Below are positions 1 to 5,334 of a stretch of DNA of 8,938 bases, piece after piece; position 1 is the first letter of the stretch; every line of letters begins with the position of its first letter. The notes beneath the pieces are model-generated. The model did not search any database, had not been told where the DNA came from, and saw nothing but the letters and a program-made list of their open reading frames with translations. This DNA comes from Streptomyces speibonae (GTDB lineage: Bacteria > Actinomycetota > Actinomycetes > Streptomycetales > Streptomycetaceae). Location of the stretch: contig KL568565.1 of NCBI GenBank assembly GCA_000715605.1, positions 1-8,938 of the forward strand. The letters run 5' to 3'. A program made the position numbers and the translations under genes.

Positions 1-14
1 GGGTTTTCTGCGTT

Positions 15-689
15 TCAGGACGGCTCCACCAGCTTGGTGTCGTACGCCAGGATCACCGCCTGGATACGGTCCCGCGAGCCCGTCTTCGCGAGGATCCGGC
101 CCACGTGTGTCTTCACCGTGGACTCGGCCAGGTGGAGCCGGGCGGCGATCTCGGTGTTCGTCCAGCCCTTGCCGATGACCGTGAGGATCTCGCGTTCCCG
201 TTCCGTCAGCGCGGACAGACGCGCGTCCGCAGGGGGCATGTCCCCCGTGTCGCCGCCGGGCGCCGGCAGACGGTGGGCGTAGGCGTCGAGGAGACGTCGG
301 GTCAGACTGGGGGCGACGACCGCGTCCCCGGACGCCACGGAGCGTACGCCGGAGAGGAGTTCCTCCGGCTGGGCGTCCTTGATGAGGAAGCCGGACGCTC
401 CCGCGCGGAGGCCCGCGTGGGCGTATTCGTCCAGGTCGAAGGTCGTGAGGATGAGGACACGGGTGCGGTCGCCGGCGGCGACGATGCGACGGGTCGCCTC
501 GATGCCGTCCAGGCCGGGCATGCGGATGTCCATCAGCACCACGTCGGGGTGGAGTTCCGCCGTCATGCGGATCGCTTCGCTGCCGTTCGACGCCTCGCCC
601 ACGACGGTCATGTCGTCCTGGCTCTCCAGAAGCATGCGGAAGCCGAAACGCTGGAGGGGCTGGTCGTCGGCGATGAGGACGGTGGTCAC
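15..689 (-). CDS. NarL/LuxR-family two-component response regulator
   Basis: This is a DNA-binding response regulator of 224 residues, the usual size for the NarL/FixJ class. The N-terminal receiver domain (about 1-120) shows the acidic pair D8-D9, phospho-acceptor D54 (in VLMDIRMPG), T82/T83 and the conserved K104. A linker of about 30 residues leads to a LuxR-type HTH (about 158-215, with LTEREREIL, then TNTEIAARL and STVKTHV). It should act in the cytoplasm as the phosphorylated output of the kinase encoded just upstream. I chose the GTG at 689 because the protein then begins VTTVLIADDQ. It overlaps the kinase stop as GTGA, and GGAGG lies at 700-704, inside the kinase gene. A longer frame to 728 only adds non-conserved residues. 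The target genes cannot be read from the sequence; the divergent acetyltransferase gene is a candidate. Confidence 0.95.
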   Translation of the reverse strand: MTTVLIADDQPLQRFGFRMLLESQDDMTVVGEASNGSEAIRMTAELHPDVVLMDIRMPGLDGIEATRRIVAAGDRTRVLILTTFDLDEYAHAGLRAGASGFLIKDAQPEELLSGVRSVASGDAVVAPSLTRRLLDAYAHRLPAPGGDTGDMPPADARLSALTEREREILTVIGKGWTNTEIAARLHLAESTVKTHVGRILAKTGSRDRIQAVILAYDTKLVEPS

Positions 690-1960
690 TGCGGGGTTTC
701 CTCCGGGAGGTGCAGATGGACGCGCCAACCCTGCTCCGGGTGCGGGCGTGGGCCGGCTTCAAGTGTGCCGCCGTACAGGGCCGTTCGCTCGCGCATTCCG
801 GGGATGCCCCGGCCGTCGGACGGCGTGGACGGCGTGGACGGCGGCCGGCCCCCACCGGTGTCGGTGACGGTGACCGTGACGGCGCCCTTGTCGCCGTGAA
901 CGAGGGCGATATCCGCGCGGGTGTCGGGCCCTGCGTGCTTGAGGGTGTTGGTGAGGGCTTCCTGGACGACGCGGAAGACGGTGAGCTGGCGGCCGGGCGA
1001 CAGGGTGGGCCGCCCTGCGACCGTGGTGTGGACGGGCAGGCCCGCGGTGCGGACGCCGTCGATGAGCTGGTCGAGGTCGGTGAGGCCGGGCTGGGGGGTG
1101 CGGGCGGCGGGGAGTGCGGTGTCGTCCTCGCGGAGGACGTCGAGGAGGCGGCGGAGCTCGCCGAGCGCTTGGCGGCTGGTGGTGCCGATGGCGTCCAGGG
1201 CCTGGGCGGCGCGTTCCGGGGACTTGGTGGCCGCGTACTTGCCGCCGTCGGCGAGGCCGGTGATGACGGACAGGTTGTGACCGATGATGTCGTGCATCTC
1301 GCGGGCGATGCGGGCGCGTTCGGCGGCGGTGGCGATGCGGGCCTGCTGGTCGCGTTCGATCTCCAGGCGGCGGGCCCGGTCCTCGAGGGCCTCCGTGTAG
1401 TTCTGGCGGGTGCGGACGGTGATGCCGATGAGGACGGCCACGCCGATGGACGTGGCGTGCGAGCCGATCTGCTGGCTCCACGCGCCCTCGCCGTACCGGG
1501 CCGCCGAGACGCCCACCGGGACGAGCATCAGGGCCGGCGCCCACCACAGGTGGCGCAGGGGCAGCCGCAGGACGATGTGGAAGAGAACGGCGAGCTGGAG
1601 CAGGACCACCTGGAGGGTGGCGCCGGACCAGGCGTTGACCACGGCGAACGGAAACATGGCGAGCAGCACCGCCGCCGGGTGGGTGCGGCGCAGGAGGAGC
1701 GGGACGGACAGGCCGAGGCTCAGGACGAACAGGAGCACGTCCGGGGTGTCCGGGGCGTAGGTGACGGTGAGCCAGCCGCCGCCGGTGACGTCGATGAGGG
1801 CGGCGGTCACCCAGAAACCGGTGAAGGCCAGGTCCCACAGCAGCGGGTGGCGCCGGTCGAACTCACGCGCCCGCTGAGTGAGGCGCTGCATGTACTGGAT
1901 GAGGGGTTCCGTCGTCCGTACCCCCGCCGGGTACTCCCGATCGTTCGTCACGCGGTCCAT
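686..1960 (-). CDS. Sensor histidine kinase (HisKA_3 / HATPase_c), membrane-bound
   Basis: This is the sensor kinase of the NarL-type pair. From the chosen ATG it has 424 residues. About 45-185 holds four to five hydrophobic segments with very short loops, as in kinases that sense at the membrane without a large extracellular domain. A short coiled segment (about 187-215) follows, then the HisKA_3 H-box REMHDIIGH with H223 as the expected phospho-acceptor. The ATPase domain shows the N-box around N338 (EALTNTLKHAG), the DTGGG box (367-371) and the GRGIPGMRER box (383-392). The start is uncertain. ATG 1960, GTG 1951 and ATG 1891 are all possible and none has a clear Shine-Dalgarno. ATG 1891 would still retain all the membrane segments. 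The stop overlaps the regulator start by 4 bases, so the two are translationally coupled. The ATP lid carries a PSTPSTPS insertion made by a 9-base tandem repeat. Confidence 0.93.
   Translation of the reverse strand: MDRVTNDREYPAGVRTTEPLIQYMQRLTQRAREFDRRHPLLWDLAFTGFWVTAALIDVTGGGWLTVTYAPDTPDVLLFVLSLGLSVPLLLRRTHPAAVLLAMFPFAVVNAWSGATLQVVLLQLAVLFHIVLRLPLRHLWWAPALMLVPVGVSAARYGEGAWSQQIGSHATSIGVAVLIGITVRTRQNYTEALEDRARRLEIERDQQARIATAAERARIAREMHDIIGHNLSVITGLADGGKYAATKSPERAAQALDAIGTTSRQALGELRRLLDVLREDDTALPAARTPQPGLTDLDQLIDGVRTAGLPVHTTVAGRPTLSPGRQLTVFRVVQEALTNTLKHAGPDTRADIALVHGDKGAVTVTVTDTGGGRPPSTPSTPSDGRGIPGMRERTALYGGTLEAGPRPHPEQGWRVHLHLPEETPQ
818..844. repeat. 9-base tandem repeat inside the kinase ATP lid
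   Basis: Three consecutive copies of GGACGGCGT are seen on the plus strand, the third with one mismatch (GGACGGCGG). On the coding strand they produce the Ser-Thr-Pro run PSTPSTPS between the DTGGG and GRG boxes. The unit is a multiple of three, so copy-number change would keep the frame and alter only the length of the ATP lid. Confidence 0.75.
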
Positions 1961-2017
1961 GGTGGCGGGTGCGTCCGTCGGGGAGAACGGCCGCGGGCCG
2001 TATTTCGGGTGAGGGAG

Positions 2018-2035
2018 GTGGTACCCCGGTACTAC
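2018..2035. promoter_or_regulatory. Imperfect inverted repeat in the kinase/acetyltransferase divergent gap
   Basis: The 8-base arms GTGGTACC and GGTACTAC are separated by CC. Seven of eight positions pair, and the inner five (GTACC/GGTAC) pair perfectly. The repeat lies just upstream of the acetyltransferase start and overlaps the first base-triplet of its proposed -10 hexamer. It is a candidate operator, plausibly for the adjacent LuxR-type regulator. That link is inferred from position only. Confidence 0.4.
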
Positions 2036-2038
2036 GGT
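2033..2038 (+). promoter_or_regulatory. Possible -10 hexamer for a leaderless acetyltransferase transcript
   Basis: TACGGT fits the actinobacterial TANNNT -10 pattern. It ends seven bases before ATG 2046, so transcription could begin at the start codon itself. This would explain why no well-spaced Shine-Dalgarno precedes that ATG; the nearest GGAGG (2014-2018) is too far away. No convincing -35 element is seen. Confidence 0.3.
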
Positions 2039-2045
2039 GGCGGCC

Positions 2046-2603
2046 ATGACTGCCATGCCCATCGACGACTGTGTGATCCGGCCGGTGCGCGCGGAGGAGT
2101 GGGCCGCGTCGCGGGAGCTGCGGCTCGTCGCGCTGCGGGACCCGGTCGCGCACATCGCGTACATGGACACCTACGAGGAGGCGGTGGCCCGACCGGACTC
2201 CTGGTGGCAGGAGCGTACGGCGAACGGGGCGCAGCAGTTCATCGCCGAGACGGCGGACGGGAGCTGGGTCGCCAACGCGGCCGTGCTGATCGAGGAGGCC
2301 GGTTCGACGGACTGGACCGGGTCCGTCGTCGGGCGGCGGCAGGGGCACCTGGTGGGTGTGTACGTGGATCCCCGGTACCGGGGGAGCGGGCTGTCGAAGG
2401 CGCTGTTCCATACGGCCCTGGAGTGGGCCTGGGGGCAGGGGGCGGAGCGTGTGCGGCTGCTCGTGCACGCGGACAACGTGCGGGCGCTGGGGTCCTACCG
2501 CAAGGCGGGCTTCGTCGAGACCGGGGTGACCATGTCGCTGGGGGACGAGCCGGACGATCTGGAGCTGGAGCTCGCTGTGGAGCGGCCGGTGCCGGACCGG
2601 TAG
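2046..2603 (+). CDS. GNAT family N-acetyltransferase
   Basis: This predicted acetyl-CoA-dependent N-acetyltransferase has 185 residues from ATG 2046, normal for a single GNAT domain. Motif A is clear at about 101-120: HLVGVYVDPRYRGSGL, with the R110-x-x-G113-x-G115 pyrophosphate-binding signature. Motif B follows at about 144-160 (NVRALGSYRKAGFVETG, where the Tyr and the AGF turn are typical). The N-terminal RPVRAEEWAASRELRL matches the usual first strand and helix. The substrate cannot be told. In-frame starts also exist at GTG 2037 and ATG 2055. I prefer 2046 because a TANNNT element is placed for a leaderless start there and a weak GGTGG lies five bases upstream. The gene diverges from the two-component operon and ends in a strong hairpin. 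Confidence 0.93.
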   Translation: MTAMPIDDCVIRPVRAEEWAASRELRLVALRDPVAHIAYMDTYEEAVARPDSWWQERTANGAQQFIAETADGSWVANAAVLIEEAGSTDWTGSVVGRRQGHLVGVYVDPRYRGSGLSKALFHTALEWAWGQGAERVRLLVHADNVRALGSYRKAGFVETGVTMSLGDEPDDLELELAVERPVPDR

Positions 2604-2614
2604 TCCGGCACCGG
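2586..2614. terminator. Perfect 12-bp hairpin at the end of the acetyltransferase gene
   Basis: The arms CCGGTGCCGGAC (2586-2597) and GTCCGGCACCGG (2603-2614) pair perfectly around the five-base loop CGGTA. The TAG stop (2601-2603) sits in the loop and at the first base of the right arm. No T-tract follows on either strand, which is common for terminators in high-GC actinobacteria. It lies between two convergent genes (acetyltransferase and hydrolase) and could serve both. Confidence 0.7.
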
Positions 2615-2639
2615 GGTGCGCACGCAGGATCGCGAGTCG

Positions 2640-3584
2640 CTAGGCGGCAGCCCGCTGCTCCAGCCATGCGAGGATGGCCCGGTTCGTTTCTTCCGGCTTC
2701 TCCTGCTGGATCCAGTGGCCGCAGTCCAGGCTGACCACCTCCGCGTTCGGCACGAAGTCCGTCAGTCGTCCGGACTTCGCGATCACGTCGCGGTCGCCGT
2801 AGATCATGAGGGTGGGCTGGTGGATGACCGGATCCACGTCCGCCAGCAGGCGCCAGTTGCGGTCCAGGTTCCGGTACCAGTTCACGCCGGGCGTGAATCC
2901 CGAGGATTCGAAGGCGGAGACGAGAACGGCCAGTTCGCTGTCGCTCATGACGGGATCACCGAGTGGCGTTTCCGCTCGGGCGAGCTCGATCAGCGCCATG
3001 CCCGGCCGGGGCTCCCTGGGGGGCTCGTTCTTCCGGTACAGGTTACGGAGGAACCGGTGGGTGTTCTCCTCGAACACGGCGTCCGCGACGCCGGGCTGCC
3101 GATTGAAGTGGACGAAGTAGAAGTCGCCGCCGAGCATTTCTTCCATGGCCTCGATCCAGGGCTTCGCTCCGCGCTCCTGGTAGGGCAGGGCCAGGTTGAT
3201 CACCTTGTGCACCCGGTTCGGATGCAGCAGGGTCAGTCCCCAGACGACGAACGCACCCCAGTCATGACCGACGAAGGTGGCGTCCTCGTATCCGTAGTGG
3301 TCGAGGAGCGCGAGGAGGTCACCCGACAGGTGCGCGATGTCGTAGTCCGTCACCTCGGCCGGGCGGGACGAGTTGCCGTAGCCCCGCTGGTTCGGTGCGA
3401 TGACATGGTAGCCGGCCGCGGCCAGGGCGGGCATCTGGTGGCGCCAGGAGAAGGCGTGCTCCGGCCAGCCGTGGCAGAGCACGATGGGGTTTCCCGCGTT
3501 CTCCCGGCCTGCTTCGAAGACCTCGAGTTCCACACCGTTGACCGGAATGAGGGTGGGCTCGGGAAAATCTGCTGGATGGAGCAT
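2640..3584 (-). CDS. Epoxide-hydrolase-like alpha/beta hydrolase
   Basis: This 314-residue protein has the alpha/beta-hydrolase fold of the epoxide hydrolase/haloalkane dehalogenase group. The HGxP oxyanion motif is H38-G-W-P41. The nucleophile elbow GHDWG places D108 as the attacking aspartate. A cap domain spans about 135-240 and includes NWYRN with Y237, equivalent to a ring-opening tyrosine of soluble epoxide hydrolase. The distal relay residues are an acid in GDRD (D264 or D266) and H290 (in CGHW). The expected reaction is epoxide opening to a diol through a covalent ester; the natural substrate is unknown. The first cap tyrosine appears to be replaced by H159. No signal peptide is seen, so it is probably cytosolic. 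I chose ATG 3584 because purine-rich GAGAAGG precedes it and the homology begins there. It diverges from a WYL regulator that probably controls it. Confidence 0.93.
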   Translation of the reverse strand: MLHPADFPEPTLIPVNGVELEVFEAGRENAGNPIVLCHGWPEHAFSWRHQMPALAAAGYHVIAPNQRGYGNSSRPAEVTDYDIAHLSGDLLALLDHYGYEDATFVGHDWGAFVVWGLTLLHPNRVHKVINLALPYQERGAKPWIEAMEEMLGGDFYFVHFNRQPGVADAVFEENTHRFLRNLYRKNEPPREPRPGMALIELARAETPLGDPVMSDSELAVLVSAFESSGFTPGVNWYRNLDRNWRLLADVDPVIHQPTLMIYGDRDVIAKSGRLTDFVPNAEVVSLDCGHWIQQEKPEETNRAILAWLEQRAAA

Positions 3585-3618
3585 GTGCCTTCTCTCTCTG
3601 CGGGTGTCCGCCGGTGGT

Positions 3619-3638
3619 CGACCTCCTCGGTGAGGTCG
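3619..3638. repeat. Inverted repeat in the hydrolase leader region
   Basis: The 7-base arms CGACCTC (3619-3625) and GAGGTCG (3632-3638) are separated by six bases. The repeat lies 35 bases upstream of the hydrolase start, between that start and the larger inverted repeat at 3659-3683. It could be a hairpin in the mRNA leader or a second protein-binding site. Its sequence does not resemble the larger repeat. Confidence 0.4.
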
Positions 3639-3658
3639 TGGCGCCATCCTGCGGCCCG

Positions 3659-3683
3659 AAACCGGTCATCCCATGACCGGTTT
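3659..3683. promoter_or_regulatory. Perfect 11+3+11 inverted repeat, likely operator of the WYL regulator
   Basis: The arms AAACCGGTCAT (3659-3669) and ATGACCGGTTT (3673-3683) are exact reverse complements around CCC. The repeat lies in the 117-base gap between the divergent hydrolase and regulator genes, 18 bases before the regulator ATG. The half-site core GACCGGTT occurs again at 3711-3718, just inside the regulator gene. Symmetry, length and location all fit an operator for a dimeric regulator acting on both genes. That it is bound by the adjacent WYL protein is inference. Confidence 0.7.
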
Positions 3684-3701
3684 GTGTGAGAGTTTGTCGG
3701 C

Positions 3702-4649
3702 ATGCGAACCGACCGGTTGGTGGCCATCCTGCTCATGCTGCAGCGACGTGAGCGGGTGACGGCGGCGGAGGTCTCCCGGGAGCTGGAGATCTCCGAGCGC
3801 ACCGCCCGCCGCGATCTCGACGCCCTGGCCATGGCCGGGGTGCCCGTGTACTCCGTGCAGGGCCGGGGCGGCGGGTGGCGCCTCGTGGGCGGCGCCCGTA
3901 CCGACCTGTCCGGGCTGACCGCCGGTGAGGCCCGCGCCCTGTTCCTGGCCGTCGGCCCGGCCTCGGCTGCGACGCCGGCCGTGAAAGCGGCTCTGCGCAA
4001 GCTCGTCCACGCGCTGCCGGAGCCCTTCCGGGTGCAGGCCGAGGCAGCGGCGTCGTCGCTGGTCGTGGACCCGCAGCAATGGGGGGCGAGCCGCGTCGAG
4101 CACCGGCCGCCCCGCTTCCTCGACGCACTCCAGGACGCGGTGATCCGCGGCGTCCAGGTGCGGCTCGGTTACGTCGACGGTCAAGGCGTCGACACCCTGC
4201 GGACCGTCCACCCGCTGGGCATCGTCGCCAAGGGGCCGGTGTGGTACCTCGTCTCCGACACCGGGACCGGACGGCGGACCTTCCGGATCGACCGCGTGTC
4301 GTCCGCCGACCCGACCGACGAGCCCGTGCGCCGGCCCGAGGACTTCGACCTTGCCGAGAGCTGGCGCGAGATCGCCGACGAGGTCGACCGCAGACGGACG
4401 CCGCTGGAAGCCCAGGCGGTATGCCCGCCCCACGGGATCGGCGTGCTCCGGAGGGCGTTCGGCAGCCGGCTCGACGTGGGCGGGTCCACGGCCGACGGCC
4501 GCATCGAGGTCGGGATCCGCGGCCACAGCGAGTCCATGCTCGCCGGCGAGCTCGCCGGGCTGGTCGAATGGGTCGAGGTGACCGGCCCCGAGGGCGTCCG
4601 GGACCACCTGGCCTCGATCGGCAACGCGCTCGTCGAACGATACGGCTGA
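3702..4649 (+). CDS. YafY-type HTH-WYL transcriptional regulator
   Basis: This 315-residue DNA-binding regulator has the standard HTH-plus-WYL architecture. Residues 1-60 form a DeoR-like winged helix: MRTDRLVAILLMLQ, then TAAEVSRELEISERTARRD as the helix-turn-helix, then GRGGGWRL as the wing. The WYL domain (about 140-235) contains the literal W181-Y182-L183, followed by the basic cluster R191-R192 and FRIDRV (194-199). These WYL residues line the pocket thought to bind small or nucleic-acid ligands. The C-terminal part (about 240-315) resembles the WCX extension. The ATG at 3702 starts the protein exactly at the conserved HTH, with a weak purine-rich GTGAGAG about ten bases upstream. The inverted repeat just upstream suggests autoregulation and control of the divergent hydrolase. 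The ligand is unknown. Confidence 0.95.
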   Translation: MRTDRLVAILLMLQRRERVTAAEVSRELEISERTARRDLDALAMAGVPVYSVQGRGGGWRLVGGARTDLSGLTAGEARALFLAVGPASAATPAVKAALRKLVHALPEPFRVQAEAAASSLVVDPQQWGASRVEHRPPRFLDALQDAVIRGVQVRLGYVDGQGVDTLRTVHPLGIVAKGPVWYLVSDTGTGRRTFRIDRVSSADPTDEPVRRPEDFDLAESWREIADEVDRRRTPLEAQAVCPPHGIGVLRRAFGSRLDVGGSTADGRIEVGIRGHSESMLAGELAGLVEWVEVTGPEGVRDHLASIGNALVERYG

Positions 4650-4682
4650 CCGCCGGGGGAGACCTTCGGGGGCGGCCGGTCA
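4647..4682. terminator. Shared hairpin spanning both convergent stop codons
   Basis: TGACCG (4647-4652) pairs with CGGTCA (4677-4682), and the stem extends by three pairs past one bulged base. Inside lies CC-TTCG-GG-like sequence (4663-4670) able to form a UUCG-type tetraloop. The outer three bases of each arm are the TGA stops of the regulator (plus strand) and of the YdeI-like gene (minus strand). It is probably a bidirectional terminator. There is no T-tract. Confidence 0.5.
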
Positions 4683-5294
4683 TGGTGTCGACGGGTCCGC
4701 CGGCCTGGCCCGCTGCGGGTGGAACGTCTCGTGCCGGGCCAGCATCGCGACGCACTCGACGATCTTCCGGGTGCGCGTCTCGGCCCGCTTGACGGCGTTG
4801 ACCCGGTGGATGAGGGCGTAGCGGTTGGTCTTGGTGAGGACCTCGAACATCGCCTGCGCCGCCGGGTCGGCGGCGATCGCGGCCAGCAGGTCGGCCGGCA
4901 CCTCCGCCTCCGATGACGGCGCATAGGCGGCCGCCCACCGTCCGTCGGCCTTCGCGGCGTCGACCGCGGCGCGTCCGGCGTCCGTCATCAGGCCCGCCGC
5001 CTCCAGCCGGGCCACGTTGTCGACGTTGCGCCGGGACCAGATGCTGCGGGGCCGGCGCGGGGTGAACCGCCTCCAGGAACTCTCCTCGTCGCGCTTGCGG
5101 GCCTGCCCGTCGATCCAGCCGAAGCACAGGGCCTGGTCGACCGCCTGCTGCCAGGTCAGCGTGGTGACGGAGCCGCCCTTCCTGGTCAGGGCGAGCCACA
5201 CGCCGGGAGAGGTGGAGTGATGCTCCAGCAGCCACGCGCGCAGCGCCGCGCCGTCGGCAACGATCAGCTCGTCCAGCTCGGTTCCGGTCACCAT
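4680..5294 (-). CDS. YdeI/OmpD-associated (OmdA) family protein
   Basis: This protein of up to 204 residues belongs to the YdeI/OmpD-associated family. The recognisable signatures are ALCFGWIDGQ (56-64 region), RFTPRRPRSIWSRRN (76-90), and a basic C-terminal segment with KRAETRTRKIVECVAML (169-185), the typical family ending. The biochemical role is not established. Enterobacterial relatives have been tied to outer-membrane protein and peptide-resistance phenotypes, which cannot carry over directly to a Gram-positive. No signal peptide or membrane helix is seen. The start may be ATG 5294 or the GTG three bases downstream at 5291. No Shine-Dalgarno precedes either, and a TANNNT element is placed for a leaderless GTG. 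It lies downstream of the secretion-like operon in the same direction but probably has its own promoter. Confidence 0.9.
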   Translation of the reverse strand: MVTGTELDELIVADGAALRAWLLEHHSTSPGVWLALTRKGGSVTTLTWQQAVDQALCFGWIDGQARKRDEESSWRRFTPRRPRSIWSRRNVDNVARLEAAGLMTDAGRAAVDAAKADGRWAAAYAPSSEAEVPADLLAAIAADPAAQAMFEVLTKTNRYALIHRVNAVKRAETRTRKIVECVAMLARHETFHPQRARPADPSTP

Positions 5295-5297
5295 CGC

Positions 5298-5303
5298 AGG
5301 TTA
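5298..5303 (-). promoter_or_regulatory. Possible -10 hexamer for a leaderless YdeI-family transcript
   Basis: On the minus strand TAACCT fits TANNNT, with its last T exactly seven bases before the GTG at 5291. A transcript could therefore begin at that GTG. No -35 hexamer is recognisable at the expected spacing. Confidence 0.3.
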
Positions 5304-5318
5304 GTGCCCGGGGGAAGG

Positions 5319-5332
5319 CGGCGGGCCCGCCG
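5319..5332. repeat. 14-bp perfect palindrome after the VirD4-like gene
   Basis: CGGCGGGCCCGCCG is its own reverse complement and starts two bases past the stop of the VirD4-like gene. As a hairpin it gives only a 5-bp stem with a 4-base loop. It may contribute to transcript ending at the operon's 3' end. In DNA this GC-rich a short palindrome is weak evidence. Confidence 0.3.
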
Positions 5333-5334
5333 GG

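Noticed and set aside
690..728. Longer response-regulator start at 728
   Set aside because: The 13 extra residues are Pro/Gly-rich and not part of the receiver fold. GTG 689 has GGAGG at 700-704 and a coupling overlap with the kinase stop.
1961..2170. N-terminal extension of the kinase into the acetyltransferase gene
   Set aside because: It would overlap the divergent acetyltransferase by more than 100 bases and adds a segment with no kinase-like character. An internal start near 1960, 1951 or 1891 is more likely.
710..2734. Long open frame on the plus strand (674 codons) opposite the kinase
   Set aside because: It is antisense to a clear histidine kinase and runs through the acetyltransferase gene in another frame. 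Its composition (Gly/Glu/Arg/Val-rich, no domain) is the usual shadow of GC-rich coding DNA.
3585..3647. Longer hydrolase start at 3647
   Set aside because: The added 21 residues are Arg/Pro-rich, cover the inverted repeat at 3619-3638, and precede the conserved N-terminus, where ATG 3584 has a purine-rich ribosome site.
3666..4607. Open frame on the minus strand opposite the WYL regulator
   Set aside because: The plus-strand gene has a full HTH-WYL architecture. The antisense product shows no recognisable domain.
3733..5235. 500-codon minus-strand frame across the regulator and YdeI-family gene
   Set aside because: It is an arginine/proline-rich shadow frame spanning two well-supported genes in other frames.
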